NCBI GenBank assembly: GCA_043798435.1
Contig: JAZDOR010000128.1
Coordinates: forward strand, 1-45,419
Reading direction: 5' to 3'
From: JAGUXG01 sp043798435
Lineage (GTDB): Bacteria > UBA9089 > UBA9088 > JAGUXG01
DNA length: 45,419 bases
The notes below the pieces were generated by a model. That model saw only the letters and a program-made list of their open reading frames with translations. It searched no databases and was not told the origin of the DNA. Every line of letters begins with the position of its first letter. Positions within the stretch are counted from its first letter, which is position 1. Below are positions 15,017-23,028 of the stretch, one piece after another. A program made the translations under genes and the position numbers.

Positions 15017-15113
15017 ATTTCAAATTTCTAATTTCAACTTCATCTTTTAACCGCAAGATTTCAAACAAAAGTGAACCGTCCTAATCTTCTTCTATTTAGC
15101 GTCTTTTCTTCAC

Positions 15114-16937
15114 TCATTCCACAGTAACGCTCTTGGCTAAGTTTCTTGGTTTGTCAACATCCTTTCCGCGCATAACCGCAATATGATATGCCAAAAGCTG
15201 GAGAGGCACAACAGAGAGGATTGGGGTGAACATTTCAAGTGTCTTTGGTATATAGATGACATCATTGGCTACATCTCGTATCTCATCATCCCCTTCTGTA
15301 GCCACAGCTATTACCTTTCCCTTTCTTGCCTTTATCTCCTCAAGGTTGGATTTTGTCTTCTCATAGACGCTATCCTTTGGAATGATAGCTACAGTCGGAA
15401 AGTTCTCATCTATCAGGGCGATTGGTCCGTGCTTCATCTCACCTGAGGGATAGCCTTCTGCATGAATATAGGATATCTCTTTCAGTTTTAAGGCTCCCTC
15501 AAGGGCTATGGGAAAGTTATACTTTCTGCCAATGTAGAGAAAATCGTTATATTTTGTATATCTTTCTGCTATCTCCTGTATCCTTTCATTCTGGGTAAGA
15601 ATTGAGTTGATCTGGTCTGGGAGCTCTTTGATAGCCCTGGCAATCTTTCGGCCTGTGACTAAAGACATCTCCCTTTGCCTTCCAATCATAAGGGTAAAGA
15701 GGAAAAGAACTGCAAGTTGTGAGACAAATGCCTTGGTTGAAGCAACCCCTATCTCTGGTCCAGCGTGATTATAAACACCAGCGTCTGTCTCTCTGGCTAT
15801 GGTAGAGCCGACAACATTCACAATACCCAGGACCAAAGCACCCTTTCTTTTAGCTTCCGAAACAGCAGCCAAAGTATCTGCTGTCTCTCCTGATTGGCTT
15901 ATAGCCAAAAGTGCGGTTTTATCCCTTTCTATAATAGGCTTTCTGTAGCGAAACTCTGAGGCATACTCAACCTCTGTTGGCAGACCACCATACTCCTCAA
16001 AGAGATACTCTCCTATCAGCCCAGCATAATAGGCTGTTCCACAAGCAGTAATAATCAATCTCTCTACACGACCAAGCCTATCCTTGATCTCCTCTAAGCC
16101 CCCTAATTTAGCCAACCCATCTTCCTCTATAATCCTTCCTCTGGTTGAATCCTCCACCACCTTAGGTTGCTCAAATATTTCCTTGAGCATAAAATGAGAA
16201 AAGCCCCCTTTTTCTGCCTGCTCTATCTCCCATTCTACCAGAGCAACCCTATCCTTTATAACACTTTTGCCGGAAAAGGAATGGAAGCCGTCTTTCTTGA
16301 CAACAGCAATCTCTCCCTCTTCAAGATAGACAACCTCTTTTGTATATCTAATAATAGCCGAAACATCCGAAGCAACAATATTCTCATTATTTCCAAGCCC
16401 AACAAGGAGAGGGCTTCCGGACCTAGCCACAACAATCTTATCTGGCTCCAAAATAGAGATGACGGCTATGCCATAAGTTCCCCTGACCTTTGAAAGTGCA
16501 TCTGCTACTGCTTGCTCAAGATTCCCCTTGTAGCCTTCTTCTATCAGGTGAGCCAGAACCTCTGTGTCTGTATCTGAGGAGAAGCTATGCCCCTTTTTAA
16601 TAAGCTCGTCTTTTAAGTGCCTATAGTTTTCAATGATGCCATTGTGAACAACAAAGATTTGTGCTTTGCAATCACTATGAGGATGGGCGTTCCTCTCTGA
16701 TGGCTCTCCATGGGTTGCCCATCGGGTGTGGGCTATGCCTATCTTTCCATTGACAGGTGTATTTTCCAGCTTTTTGGTAAGCTCAGCTACTTTACCTTCT
16801 GTCTTGACTATGACCGCACCATCATTCAGCGTTACCAGACCTGCAGAGTCATAACCCCGATACTCAAGCCTGGTTAAGCCCTCAAGGAGTATCTCCTTTG
16901 CCTCTCTATTTCCAACATAACCTACAATTCCACACAT
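15114..16937 (-). CDS. glmS: Glutamine--fructose-6-phosphate aminotransferase (isomerizing)
   Basis: 607 residues, full length. It makes glucosamine-6-phosphate for peptidoglycan and LPS. It begins MCGIVGYVG, where Cys2 is the amidotransferase nucleophile. The glutaminase domain (1-240) has HTRWATHG and HNGIIENY. Two SIS domains follow (TACGTAYYAG, then SGETADTLAAV and EGALKLKEISYIHAEGY). It ends with the family's DKPRNLAKSVTVE. There is no ribosome site and no glmS ribozyme in the upstream 100 bp, which instead hold a palindrome of GGTAATC/GATTACC words. Confidence 0.97.
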   Translation of the reverse strand: MCGIVGYVGNREAKEILLEGLTRLEYRGYDSAGLVTLNDGAVIVKTEGKVAELTKKLENTPVNGKIGIAHTRWATHGEPSERNAHPHSDCKAQIFVVHNGIIENYRHLKDELIKKGHSFSSDTDTEVLAHLIEEGYKGNLEQAVADALSKVRGTYGIAVISILEPDKIVVARSGSPLLVGLGNNENIVASDVSAIIRYTKEVVYLEEGEIAVVKKDGFHSFSGKSVIKDRVALVEWEIEQAEKGGFSHFMLKEIFEQPKVVEDSTRGRIIEEDGLAKLGGLEEIKDRLGRVERLIITACGTAYYAGLIGEYLFEEYGGLPTEVEYASEFRYRKPIIERDKTALLAISQSGETADTLAAVSEAKRKGALVLGIVNVVGSTIARETDAGVYNHAGPEIGVASTKAFVSQLAVLFLFTLMIGRQREMSLVTGRKIARAIKELPDQINSILTQNERIQEIAERYTKYNDFLYIGRKYNFPIALEGALKLKEISYIHAEGYPSGEMKHGPIALIDENFPTVAIIPKDSVYEKTKSNLEEIKARKGKVIAVATEGDDEIRDVANDVIYIPKTLEMFTPILSVVPLQLLAYHIAVMRGKDVDKPRNLAKSVTVE

Positions 16938-16944
16938 AATTAAA

Positions 16945-17010
16945 GTGATTAGTTATCGGTAATCAGGTGATCGGTAATACTGATAACCGATTACTGATGA
17001 CCGATTACCA
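16945..17010. repeat. Palindrome of ATCGGTAATC words upstream of glmS
   Basis: Repeated words GATCGGTAAT and their inverses ACCGATTAC alternate, so the stretch can fold into one long imperfect hairpin. It lies 8 bp before the glmS start codon and occupies the expected leader. Confidence 0.65.
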
Positions 17011-17043
17011 AGATTTTACTTCAGATAGCTAAAGTGCTACAAT

Positions 17044-17370
17044 TTATTTGAATAGTCCAAACCCCTTTTTCTTCTCCTTTTCTTCCTCTGTCTCCCTCAT
17101 CTTCCTCTCTAAAGCCTCAATCTTTCTGCTTGCCTCAAGGAGCTGTTGCTTACAGGTGGCATACTTTGCCGTAGAAGCCGTAGCAGCCTCCTGAGCAGCA
17201 AGAAGCTCTGTTCTTAGCCTTTCTACCTCAGTCTTTAGAGATGCTTCCATCTCTTTGTATCTTTTCTCAAGGTCAGAATATTCCTTCTCTTTGAGCATTA
17301 GCTTTTTCCTCAGCTCATCTGCCTCCCATAATTTACTGGCAATCTTTGAAAAATCCCCTGTACTTTCCAT
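17044..17370 (-). CDS. Small coiled-coil protein
   Basis: 108 residues from the ATG at 17370, which is preceded by GGAGGAGG at ideal spacing; the upstream ATG at 17385 overlaps that site. Almost the whole length is charged helix with heptads (LRKKLMLKEKEYSDLEKRY, LRTELLAAQEAATAS, IEALERKMRETEEEKEKKK) and a short GFGLFK end. There is no signal or membrane segment. No family is recognised. It is 32 bp from the preceding peptidoglycan-binding protein gene on the same strand, so the two are likely cotranscribed. Confidence 0.72.
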   Translation of the reverse strand: MESTGDFSKIASKLWEADELRKKLMLKEKEYSDLEKRYKEMEASLKTEVERLRTELLAAQEAATASTAKYATCKQQLLEASRKIEALERKMRETEEEKEKKKGFGLFK

Positions 17371-17402
17371 TTTTTCCTCCTCCATCTTGAACTCTTTAAA
17401 AC

Positions 17403-18377
17403 TTATACCTGTTTAAGACTTATCCCAAATTGTTTCTCTATATTATAATCAACCCCATGGACTATGCCACTGCCATTAGCACAACAAAGCTTTCTTTTTC
17501 TAACATCCTCACTCCATTTTGGGTTAGCTGCATCTGCACGACGATTGGCTATTATCCTCATCTTCCCTACCTCTGTTTCTTCTTTTGACAGATTAGCAGA
17601 TAATTGCTTAATATCTGCAAGGATTTGTGTTTTAATCAGATTGCTTATGCTTCCATTTTGTACCTTTATATCAAACATCAAGGCTGCTGCTCGCTCTGAC
17701 CACAAGCTGTAGTCTGAGCAAAGCTGGAGTGCACTTTTATATAATACATCGGCATATTTTACCTCAATATTTTGGAATTCTTCACATCTTCCTAATGTTT
17801 TAAGCATTCCTTGCCATGGTTCATTGAGAATATGCTTGACCGGATGTTGAATTGATCTGGCAAATTCCATCAGCTCCTCTTTATCCGAGTTTAAGACTTC
17901 TACAAGTGTCTCAAATCTTTCATGGAAGATATTCCTGACCATATTTTCGTGATTTTTTATCATCTCTTTAAGCATTGGTTGTAGTGACCCCTGTCCAAAG
18001 TTCCATTGACATGCCCCAAAACTTATTCCCTGACCATCAAAATCACCACTTATCCCAGCAAAGCAGTCTGGAATCCCCTTATTAGTTTCAAATGACCCGG
18101 TAAGGGCAAGACACTTATAATCAAGTGGTTTGGTAGTAATAGAGGGCACTATAATTTCTTCTCCGGCAAATAATGCCTTCCATGTATCTGGTCCTATAAT
18201 GCCATCTACTGTAATCTTTTTTGTGTTTTGAAAGGCTTTAACCGCTGATTCTGTCCCACCACCAAAATCTCCATCAATAGTACCCTTATAGTAGCCTGCC
18301 GCCTTAAGCCTTTCCTGTATCTTCTTTACCTCATCACCCCTTGAGCCTAACCTGTAAACTGTTTTTGTAATATCCAT
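17403..18377 (-). CDS. Peptidoglycan-binding domain protein, putative wall hydrolase
   Basis: 324 residues from the ATG at 18377, which has GGAAGG about 9 nt upstream. The longer frame would run into repeat DNA. Residues about 8-70 are a PG_binding_1 domain (LGSRGDEVKKIQERLKAAG, DGDFGGGTESAVKAFQ, VDGIIGPDTWKAL). The C-terminal part has GDFDGQGISFGACQWNFGQG and SLQPMLKEM, a pattern seen in phage-like or secreted chitosanase/lysozyme-like proteins, but I cannot assign catalytic residues with certainty. There is no signal peptide; export would need another route, such as lysis or a contractile system. Confidence 0.7.
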   Translation of the reverse strand: MDITKTVYRLGSRGDEVKKIQERLKAAGYYKGTIDGDFGGGTESAVKAFQNTKKITVDGIIGPDTWKALFAGEEIIVPSITTKPLDYKCLALTGSFETNKGIPDCFAGISGDFDGQGISFGACQWNFGQGSLQPMLKEMIKNHENMVRNIFHERFETLVEVLNSDKEELMEFARSIQHPVKHILNEPWQGMLKTLGRCEEFQNIEVKYADVLYKSALQLCSDYSLWSERAAALMFDIKVQNGSISNLIKTQILADIKQLSANLSKEETEVGKMRIIANRRADAANPKWSEDVRKRKLCCANGSGIVHGVDYNIEKQFGISLKQV

Positions 18378-18401
18378 GAGAAACAACCTTCCTTTTATAG
18401 T

Positions 18402-18565
18402 TATACCGAAAAGAAATTGGTTTACCAAAAAAAAGTAACTACTCAGGTTCAAGGGGCTAAAGGGTTCAAGGTTCACGGTTAATCCTCTTATTCTTTAACC
18501 TTGAACTGTGACCTCAGAACCATAAACGAACACAATTTTTGTAAACCTGATTTATTCTCGGTGTA
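18402..18565. mobile_element. Family A palindromic element
   Basis: Termini TATACCGAAAAGAAATTGG and, inverted, TACACCGAGAATAAATCAGG. The interior hairpin has arms GGTTCAAGGTTCACGG and the near-inverse, a close relative of the unit in the element at 14778-15016. The next gene starts 25 bp away. Confidence 0.72.
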
Positions 18566-18633
18566 AAATGAAAAATGAATGTTTGTCTTCCTATTCTTTC
18601 TTGTCTGATGAATATTATGTCTTATAAAAACCA

Positions 18634-18777
18634 CTAAGTCAAATAAAAAATTAAATAGAGAAGGGTTATGGTTATTGTCTGGGAGAACTCTGTTTTTGGG
18701 GCAGTGAACTGATAGAAGGCTACTGGTGTATCCTGGGCAATCCTTATGTTTCCTGCACCTGATGGTGCCTCGTCTAA
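18634..18777 (-). pseudogene. Unidentified protein fragment
   Basis: The minus strand is open for about 46 codons with coding-like content (GNIRIAQDTPVAFYQFTA, then FSQTITITLL) up to a TAG at 18634-18636. There is no start; its upstream end joins a family A element. It is probably the C-terminus of a lost exported protein. Confidence 0.35.
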
Positions 18778-18895
18778 TTGATATATCTTTTTAGTCTATA
18801 GTCTGATGTCTAAGTCTCGTGTCTATTTCGTTAGTCTGAGTCTGGAGTCTTAGGCTACTTAAATTTTTGCTAAACCATGTTTTCATTAGGTATGC
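18778..18895. mobile_element. Family A element, right part
   Basis: It carries the AGTCTATAGTCTGATGTC word palindrome and ends with the terminus that reads, inverted, CATACCTAATGAAAACATGG then TTTAGCAAAAATTT. The last 110 bp or so closely match 33800-33912. It truncates the reverse-transcriptase fragment next to it. Confidence 0.6.
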
Positions 18896-18987
18896 TTTGG
18901 TTAATCCGTAGTTTAGTAGCTTTCTGATTTCCAAAACCGCCTGCTTTGCACTCCGTTTGGGTCTAAATCCGTTCCTCCATACCCTTG
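18893..18987 (-). pseudogene. Group II intron reverse-transcriptase fragment
   Basis: About 30 codons on the minus strand read NGFRPKRSAKQAVLEIRK and LLNYGLTKAY, the conserved GFRP-R-S-QA block of group II intron RT domain 2. It is cut at one end by a family A element and at the other by unrelated sequence. The rest of the intron is absent. Confidence 0.6.
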
Positions 18988-19244
18988 AATTCCCTCCCTT
19001 TGTCTATGTTTCCAACCCAAATAGTTGGCTTTTCTGACAAAAGAGCAACTACTGTATTCATCTTACGACCCCTCCTTTTTATAGAGATATTAGTATCCCT
19101 ACTTTATATGTCGGCAAAAAGGGTTTTTTACTTTAATACTTTTTTACATAACTCTAAGTTTACAGCAGATCTTCTGTCGTTTAAGAATAGCCACACTCAA
19201 ATGAATTTTCTTTTCTTGTATTTAACTTTCGGTAAATAGATACC
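18988..19244. other. Intergenic with an orphan gene start
   Basis: On the minus strand AGGAGGGG precedes an ATG at 19057 that opens a 32-codon frame (MNTVVALLSEKPTIWVG...) ending at 18965 in the RT fragment region. It may be the broken start of a lost gene. Nothing else is recognised. Confidence 0.35.
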
Positions 19245-19928
19245 CTAAAACTTATGCCCTGTCACCATTAGTATTCCAACCCCAATGATAAGCGTGCCAC
19301 TTATGATGGAGATGAGCCTGAAATACCTCTTTATCTTCTCTATAGACGAAATGAATGTGCCCAGTGCCAGGCTGGTCAGAATAAACGGCAGACCCAGCCC
19401 TAATGAATAGAAGCTCAACAGGATAACGCCTTCAGTAACCTTCTCTTTTGTGGCGGCAAAGCCAAGGATTGTGCCCAAGATAGGATCAACGCAGGGTGTC
19501 CAGCCAAAGGCAAAGGTAAAACCTAAAAGGAATGAACCCAGTAAATTTTTGGGGATTTTTGTGAGATGAAACCTCTTTTCAGTCTGGAGAAACCTTATAT
19601 TGAATATCCCCAAAAGATGCACGCCAAAGATGATGATTACCGTGCCTAATATCAGCCTGAGTATCCTCTCATAACCCAGGATAAACCTGCTGAGATAGGT
19701 AGCCGAAGCACCCAATGAGATAAAGACAGAGGAGAAACCAAGCACAAAGAAGATTGCACTTAGCAGAACCTTTCCCAAAGCCTTTTTCTTAGCCTCTGTC
19801 TCAGTCAATTCATTTATAGATAGCCCCGAGATAAAGCTGAGATATAGGGGAATCATCGGCAGGACACAAGGCGAGAGAAAAGACAACATCCCGGCAAAAA
19901 AGGCAACAAAGAGAGAAATATCTTTCAT
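19245..19928 (-). CDS. ccdA: CcdA/DsbD-family thiol-disulfide transporter
   Basis: 227 residues with six membrane helices. It carries electrons from cytoplasmic thioredoxin to periplasmic thiol proteins for cytochrome c maturation or other reduction. The two key cysteines sit in FLSPCVLPMIPLY (about 21) and FGWTPCVDPILG (about 140). The ATG is preceded by AACTATAAATG without a strong ribosome site. No cytochrome c biogenesis gene or thioredoxin is adjacent; the next gene, on the same strand, encodes an outer-membrane protein 127 bp away. Confidence 0.92.
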   Translation of the reverse strand: MKDISLFVAFFAGMLSFLSPCVLPMIPLYLSFISGLSINELTETEAKKKALGKVLLSAIFFVLGFSSVFISLGASATYLSRFILGYERILRLILGTVIIIFGVHLLGIFNIRFLQTEKRFHLTKIPKNLLGSFLLGFTFAFGWTPCVDPILGTILGFAATKEKVTEGVILLSFYSLGLGLPFILTSLALGTFISSIEKIKRYFRLISIISGTLIIGVGILMVTGHKF

Positions 19929-20055
19929 TTATAGTTGAAGAGGCTGGAAAGAGTAGAGAGGAATACCCAATATCCAATCTGCCACGAGTCTGCCTGTTCC
20001 ATCCTTACTACAAGCATTAGAGCGTGAAGATAAACTCTAATAAAATCCCTTTATG

Positions 20056-20973
20056 TCAATACTTGGTGGATAAGGAGACAAAGTAGGAATCTCCCAGAGA
20101 ATCTCCTGGTTGGTAGGCAAAGTCAAAGGAGAAGAGCCTGTGGTTTATGCCAAGACCTGCTGTAAGCCCAGAGCCTTCCTTCTGGGGGCCAGACCGGACA
20201 CCAAGCCTTATAGCAAAGGTCTTTTGAATAGTTGCTTCCAAGCCTGCTCCAACATAAGGTTTATTATCATTAGGCAGGGTTGCATCGGCAACAAAGATGA
20301 TGGGAAGTCTATCAAACTTATGAGATAAGCCTACTTTAGCACACAATGGAAGCGGGTCGCTATCCTTCTCAAACTTTATATTTGTGCCAATGTTCTTAAT
20401 GACTGCACCAAGGGTTGTATTTTTTATCCTTGGAAGATATAGACAGCCAATATCACAAGCAATGCCTGTAGCGTTGCTCTTGTCTATCTCTCCATAAATG
20501 AGCTTTGCTGAGGCTCCTACTGATAAATTCTTCTGGAGACGCATAGCCCCACCTACAGTAAATAGGCTATCAAAGGCTGTCCAGTTTCCCAAGCCTGTAA
20601 TTGGATTGCCACCGCTATCAATATCTGTCTTCTCTTCCTTGCCATATCCAAAATAGGAGAGAGAGATGCCATAGCTTCCATCCTTTCCCCTTGGAATTGT
20701 TGTCGCAATATGACTATAAGATAGACCATCAAACTCTTGAAATGGCTTGAGATACATAAAGGTTGCCTGTCTATCTTTTATCTGGGATAGGCCTGCTGGG
20801 TTCCAGTAAAGGGCATTGACATCATCAGCTAAACCAACAAAGGCTTCCCCCATTGCAGTTATCCTGGCACCCTGGCCTACCTTCAAAAAAGCCATAGCTG
20901 TCTTTCCCGGGTCATTGGCAAAACCTTCCCCCATCAACACACCCAAAACCAAAACTACCATCAGTCTTTTCAT
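20056..20973 (-). CDS. PorV/PorQ-like outer-membrane protein (UPF0164 type), second copy
   Basis: 305 residues with AAGGAGG before the ATG and a signal peptide (MKRLMVVLVLGVLMGEGFA). The hallmark block GQGARITAMGEAFVGLADDV followed by NALYWNPAGLSQI is at about 32-66. Strand-rich sequence follows (for example VGASAKLIYGEID, AIRLGVRSG) and the protein ends YFVSLSTKY, a typical barrel C-terminus. It is paralogous to the protein at 2361-3215 but longer. The function is not established; members sit in the outer membrane. Confidence 0.85.
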   Translation of the reverse strand: MKRLMVVLVLGVLMGEGFANDPGKTAMAFLKVGQGARITAMGEAFVGLADDVNALYWNPAGLSQIKDRQATFMYLKPFQEFDGLSYSHIATTIPRGKDGSYGISLSYFGYGKEEKTDIDSGGNPITGLGNWTAFDSLFTVGGAMRLQKNLSVGASAKLIYGEIDKSNATGIACDIGCLYLPRIKNTTLGAVIKNIGTNIKFEKDSDPLPLCAKVGLSHKFDRLPIIFVADATLPNDNKPYVGAGLEATIQKTFAIRLGVRSGPQKEGSGLTAGLGINHRLFSFDFAYQPGDSLGDSYFVSLSTKY

Positions 20974-21145
20974 TTCAAACCTCCTTAAATTAGTTTAGAG
21001 TTTTTAGTTTAGAGTCATACGCATTTTCCTTACCTCTTAACTCTCTATATTAACTATACACTCTACACTATTAACTATACACTTATATTTATATATCGGC
21101 ATTTTCTGCCTTTTGCTTTAATTATATCTATTTTTCTGTATCTTG
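20974..21145. other. Leader region with TTTAGAGT / ACTATACACT words
   Basis: It contains repeated AGTTTAGAGT and TATACACTCTACACT words like the tandem array at 45277-45419, and a small hairpin GGCAGAAAATGCC around 21091-21113. No gene is seen. Confidence 0.5.
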
Positions 21146-21694
21146 TCAAAAAATTGTGATTGTGTTTATCATATCCCAAACCTTTTTTAGCCCCTTCTCA
21201 TTGGCAATGCCAAACACAGTAATCTGGCTATCCCCTTCTTCTGGAAATATCTCTATTCTGACCTTTATAACCTTTTCAAATCCCTCTCTTTCTGTAGTTA
21301 AAATAATAAACGAATCTGCCTTTTCCGCTCTGAAAGGCTCAAAAAACTCAGGATTTCTCTCTATCCCTAAGGCAGACAACACCTTTTTATCTTTGAGTCT
21401 GGCTTTCTCTTTATAGATTGCCTGATAAAATTGTTTGATAACCCCGCCGCCATCTTTCCAAAAAAGAATGGAGATGTTTCCATTCTTTTCCGCAAATAAA
21501 ACAGCATCTCCCTCTTCCTTTATCTTCTTGTATTCTGTATAGAGCTTGATTTTGAATCTATAATCCCCATTTTCATAAAACTGGCCAGAGAAATCAGTCT
21601 TTGCCTCGGGAAGTTTCAGTGCCTCCTGACCACATCCTAAGAGCCAAAGGAGGAGTAAGGGTACCAATCTTTTTAAGTTTTTTCTCTGAGTCAC
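21146..21694 (-). CDS. Hypothetical lipoprotein
   Basis: 182 residues with a GTG start and GAGGG about 8 nt upstream. The signal is clear: basic MTQRKNLKR, hydrophobic LVPLLLLWLLGC with the lipobox Cys at about 21. The mature part is mixed alpha/beta (NGDYRFKIKLYTEYKKI, SILFWKDGGG, KVIKVRIEIFPEEGDS, ending WDMINTITIF), resembling small periplasmic domains of the PsbP/DUF1795 kind, but I do not claim membership. It overlaps the upstream TPR lipoprotein gene by 101 bp, an unusually long overlap, in another frame. Confidence 0.7.
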   Translation of the reverse strand: MTQRKNLKRLVPLLLLWLLGCGQEALKLPEAKTDFSGQFYENGDYRFKIKLYTEYKKIKEEGDAVLFAEKNGNISILFWKDGGGVIKQFYQAIYKEKARLKDKKVLSALGIERNPEFFEPFRAEKADSFIILTTEREGFEKVIKVRIEIFPEEGDSQITVFGIANEKGLKKVWDMINTITIF

Positions 21695-21989
21695 GCTTTA
21701 ATCCCTCGATATATGCCGCCACGGCCAGCTTATTCTTTCCTGTCTGGTCATAGATATAGCCTAACGCATAGTAAAGATTTTTGTCATTTGGGTCAATTCT
21801 AATAGCAGACTTAATATCCATCTCAGCTAAGGTATAGCTTTCAGAGCCTATATAGAAAGCCGCACTCCTCATATATTCTGCCTTTTTCTCTTTCTTAAGA
21901 GTAGACATCTCAAACCCTTTTTCCTTTGCCTTTCCACACCCCAAGAGAAAGGTTATGCAAAAAAGAAGAAATATGCTTTTTATAAACAT
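21594..21989 (-). CDS. TPR-containing small lipoprotein
   Basis: 131 residues from the ATG at 21989 (MFIKSIFLLFCITFLLGC, lipobox Cys at 18). The mature part has one or two TPR units (MRSAAFYIGSESYTLAEMD, IRIDPNDKNLYYALGYIYDQ, NKLAVAAYIEGL). The last 34 residues, coded in the region shared with the next gene, look unstructured (GTLTPPLALRMWSGG). A family B-like element ends 14 bp upstream of the ATG and no ribosome site remains. An alternative start lies inside the element. Confidence 0.68.
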   Translation of the reverse strand: MFIKSIFLLFCITFLLGCGKAKEKGFEMSTLKKEKKAEYMRSAAFYIGSESYTLAEMDIKSAIRIDPNDKNLYYALGYIYDQTGKNKLAVAAYIEGLKRDSEKKLKKIGTLTPPLALRMWSGGTETSRGKD

Positions 21990-22002
21990 ATATTCATTTT
22001 TT

Positions 22003-22108
22003 GTAACTACTTTAGGTTTAGGAGTTAAAGGGTTCAAGGTTCACGGTTAATCTCCTTACTCTCTAACCTTGAACCGTGAATCTCGGAACTGTGAACCTGA
22101 ATAGTTAC
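22003..22108. mobile_element. Family B-like palindromic element with GGTTCAAGG interior
   Basis: Termini GTAACTACTTTAGGTTTAGG and, inverted, GTAACTATTCAGGTTCAC. The interior hairpin arms GGTTCAAGGTTCACGG and the near-inverse are the same as in family A elements at 14778 and 18402. The interior word pattern is thus shared between element types. Confidence 0.6.
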
Positions 22109-22114
22109 CACCCT

Positions 22115-22450
22115 TTAAGCCTCTAACCTCTCTTTTTCTTCTTTTGCCGCTCTTTTTCCTGCCTCAATAGCCTTAGTTAGAATAGACTTCTTCTCTATAA
22201 CAACCTCTTTTCCCTCGAAAAGCATACTTTCAATCTTTTCTTTTCCTGTCTCAACCACAGCCCCAACCTTATCCCTTATTTCATGAGCCAATTCCTCTCC
22301 TTTCTCCTTCACTTTCTCTGCTGCCTCTTCTATCCTTTTGCGAGTCTCTTTCCCTGAATAGGGTGCAAGAAGAATCCCTGCTACTGCTCCGCAGGCTGCT
22401 CCAGCTACAAAAGCAAAAATAAGAGAAAGTCTTGAATCTCTTTCTTCCAT
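22115..22450 (-). CDS. YtxH domain protein
   Basis: 111 residues with AAGGAGGTGAGAG before the ATG. The glycine-rich membrane hairpin typical of YtxH (LIFAFVAGAACGAVAGILLAPYSGKETR) is at about 10-37, shown here in parts. The remainder is a charged helix (EEAAEKVKEKGEELAHEI, TKAIEAGKRAAKEEKERLE). YtxH proteins are linked to general stress; the biochemical role is unknown. It lies 3 bp after the DUF948 gene, a common pairing, so the two form an operon. Confidence 0.85.
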   Translation of the reverse strand: MEERDSRLSLIFAFVAGAACGAVAGILLAPYSGKETRKRIEEAAEKVKEKGEELAHEIRDKVGAVVETGKEKIESMLFEGKEVVIEKKSILTKAIEAGKRAAKEEKERLEA

Positions 22451-22453
22451 CTC

Positions 22454-22789
22454 TCACCTCCTTGATAAGATTTTAAGTATAACATCTGTTCCTGCTTTTA
22501 CCCCAGCAACTATTGAAAAGACCGTGATAATTGGACTAATAATACGATTTTTAATGGTTGAACCCTCTAAGGTATTATTTATCTTCTTTGTCAGCTCATT
22601 TGATTGGTCTATAACATTGAAAGTCTTTTCTCTGATCTCAGGCCAATCCTCCCTTATATCCAAAACTAACTCAGCCAGGCTATCTGCACACCTTCTCACT
22701 GATAGAAAGGTAAGTATGCCATATACTGTCACTACTATTGACAGGCAAGCAATTATAAAAACCGATATTGCTGTAATTAAAGCGACCAT
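22454..22789 (-). CDS. DUF948 domain membrane protein
   Basis: 111 residues. An N-terminal membrane helix (ALITAISVFIIACLSIVVTV) is followed by an amphipathic helical region (SLAELVLDIREDWPEI, SNELTKKINNTLEG) and a second hydrophobic part (ISPIITVFSIVAGVKAG). It matches the DUF948 pattern and sits directly before YtxH. A family C hairpin element lies 34 bp upstream and may form its leader or carry its promoter. Confidence 0.8.
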   Translation of the reverse strand: MVALITAISVFIIACLSIVVTVYGILTFLSVRRCADSLAELVLDIREDWPEIREKTFNVIDQSNELTKKINNTLEGSTIKNRIISPIITVFSIVAGVKAGTDVILKILSRR

Positions 22790-22822
22790 GTTAAAACTCT
22801 ACTGTAATTAGCTGATTGGTGT

Positions 22823-22900
22823 CAAGATATTTTTTTGCAAGGAGCAAAAAAATATAAGGTTCTGACAGAGCCAGAATAAAAAGGAAATTTCTATATAATT
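22823..22900. repeat. Family C hairpin repeat upstream of DUF948 gene
   Basis: CAAGATATTTTTTTGCAAGG then AGCAAAAAAATATAAGG, followed by a second hairpin GGTTCTGACAGAGCCAGAA and AAGGAAATTTCTATATAATT. The order of parts is the same as in 35792-35899 (inverted). Confidence 0.7.
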
Positions 22901-22905
22901 AAGAT

Positions 22906-23008
22906 AAGGAGAAGGGGAGAATTGGAGAGAATTCAGAATACAGAATTAAGAATATTCTGACTCCTATTAACCTTCTGAAGTTTCTCCATCTTCCCCTTTT
23001 CTCCTTTT
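22906..23008. repeat. Palindrome AAGGAGAAGGGGAGAATTGG / inverse
   Basis: The purine-rich left arm pairs with the right arm TCTCCATCTTCCCCTTTTCT. Between them lie GAATTCAGAATACAGAATT words. It lies downstream of the response-regulator gene and may act as a transcription terminator. Confidence 0.55.
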
Positions 23009-23028
23009 ATATTTACTTTAGCCTACCT

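Noticed and set aside
16938..17043. glmS ribozyme upstream of glmS
   Set aside because: The upstream region is only about 100 bp and is a GGTAATC/GATTACC palindrome. None of the conserved ribozyme core can be recognised.
18985..19239. Plus-strand 84-codon frame in the gap before ccdA
   Set aside because: It is antisense to the orphan minus-strand start and contains no recognisable domain; the region is AT-rich debris.
21594..22037. Single lipoprotein gene joined by programmed frameshift
   Set aside because: The downstream frame has its own GTG, ribosome site and lipobox signal peptide, so two separate genes are more likely.
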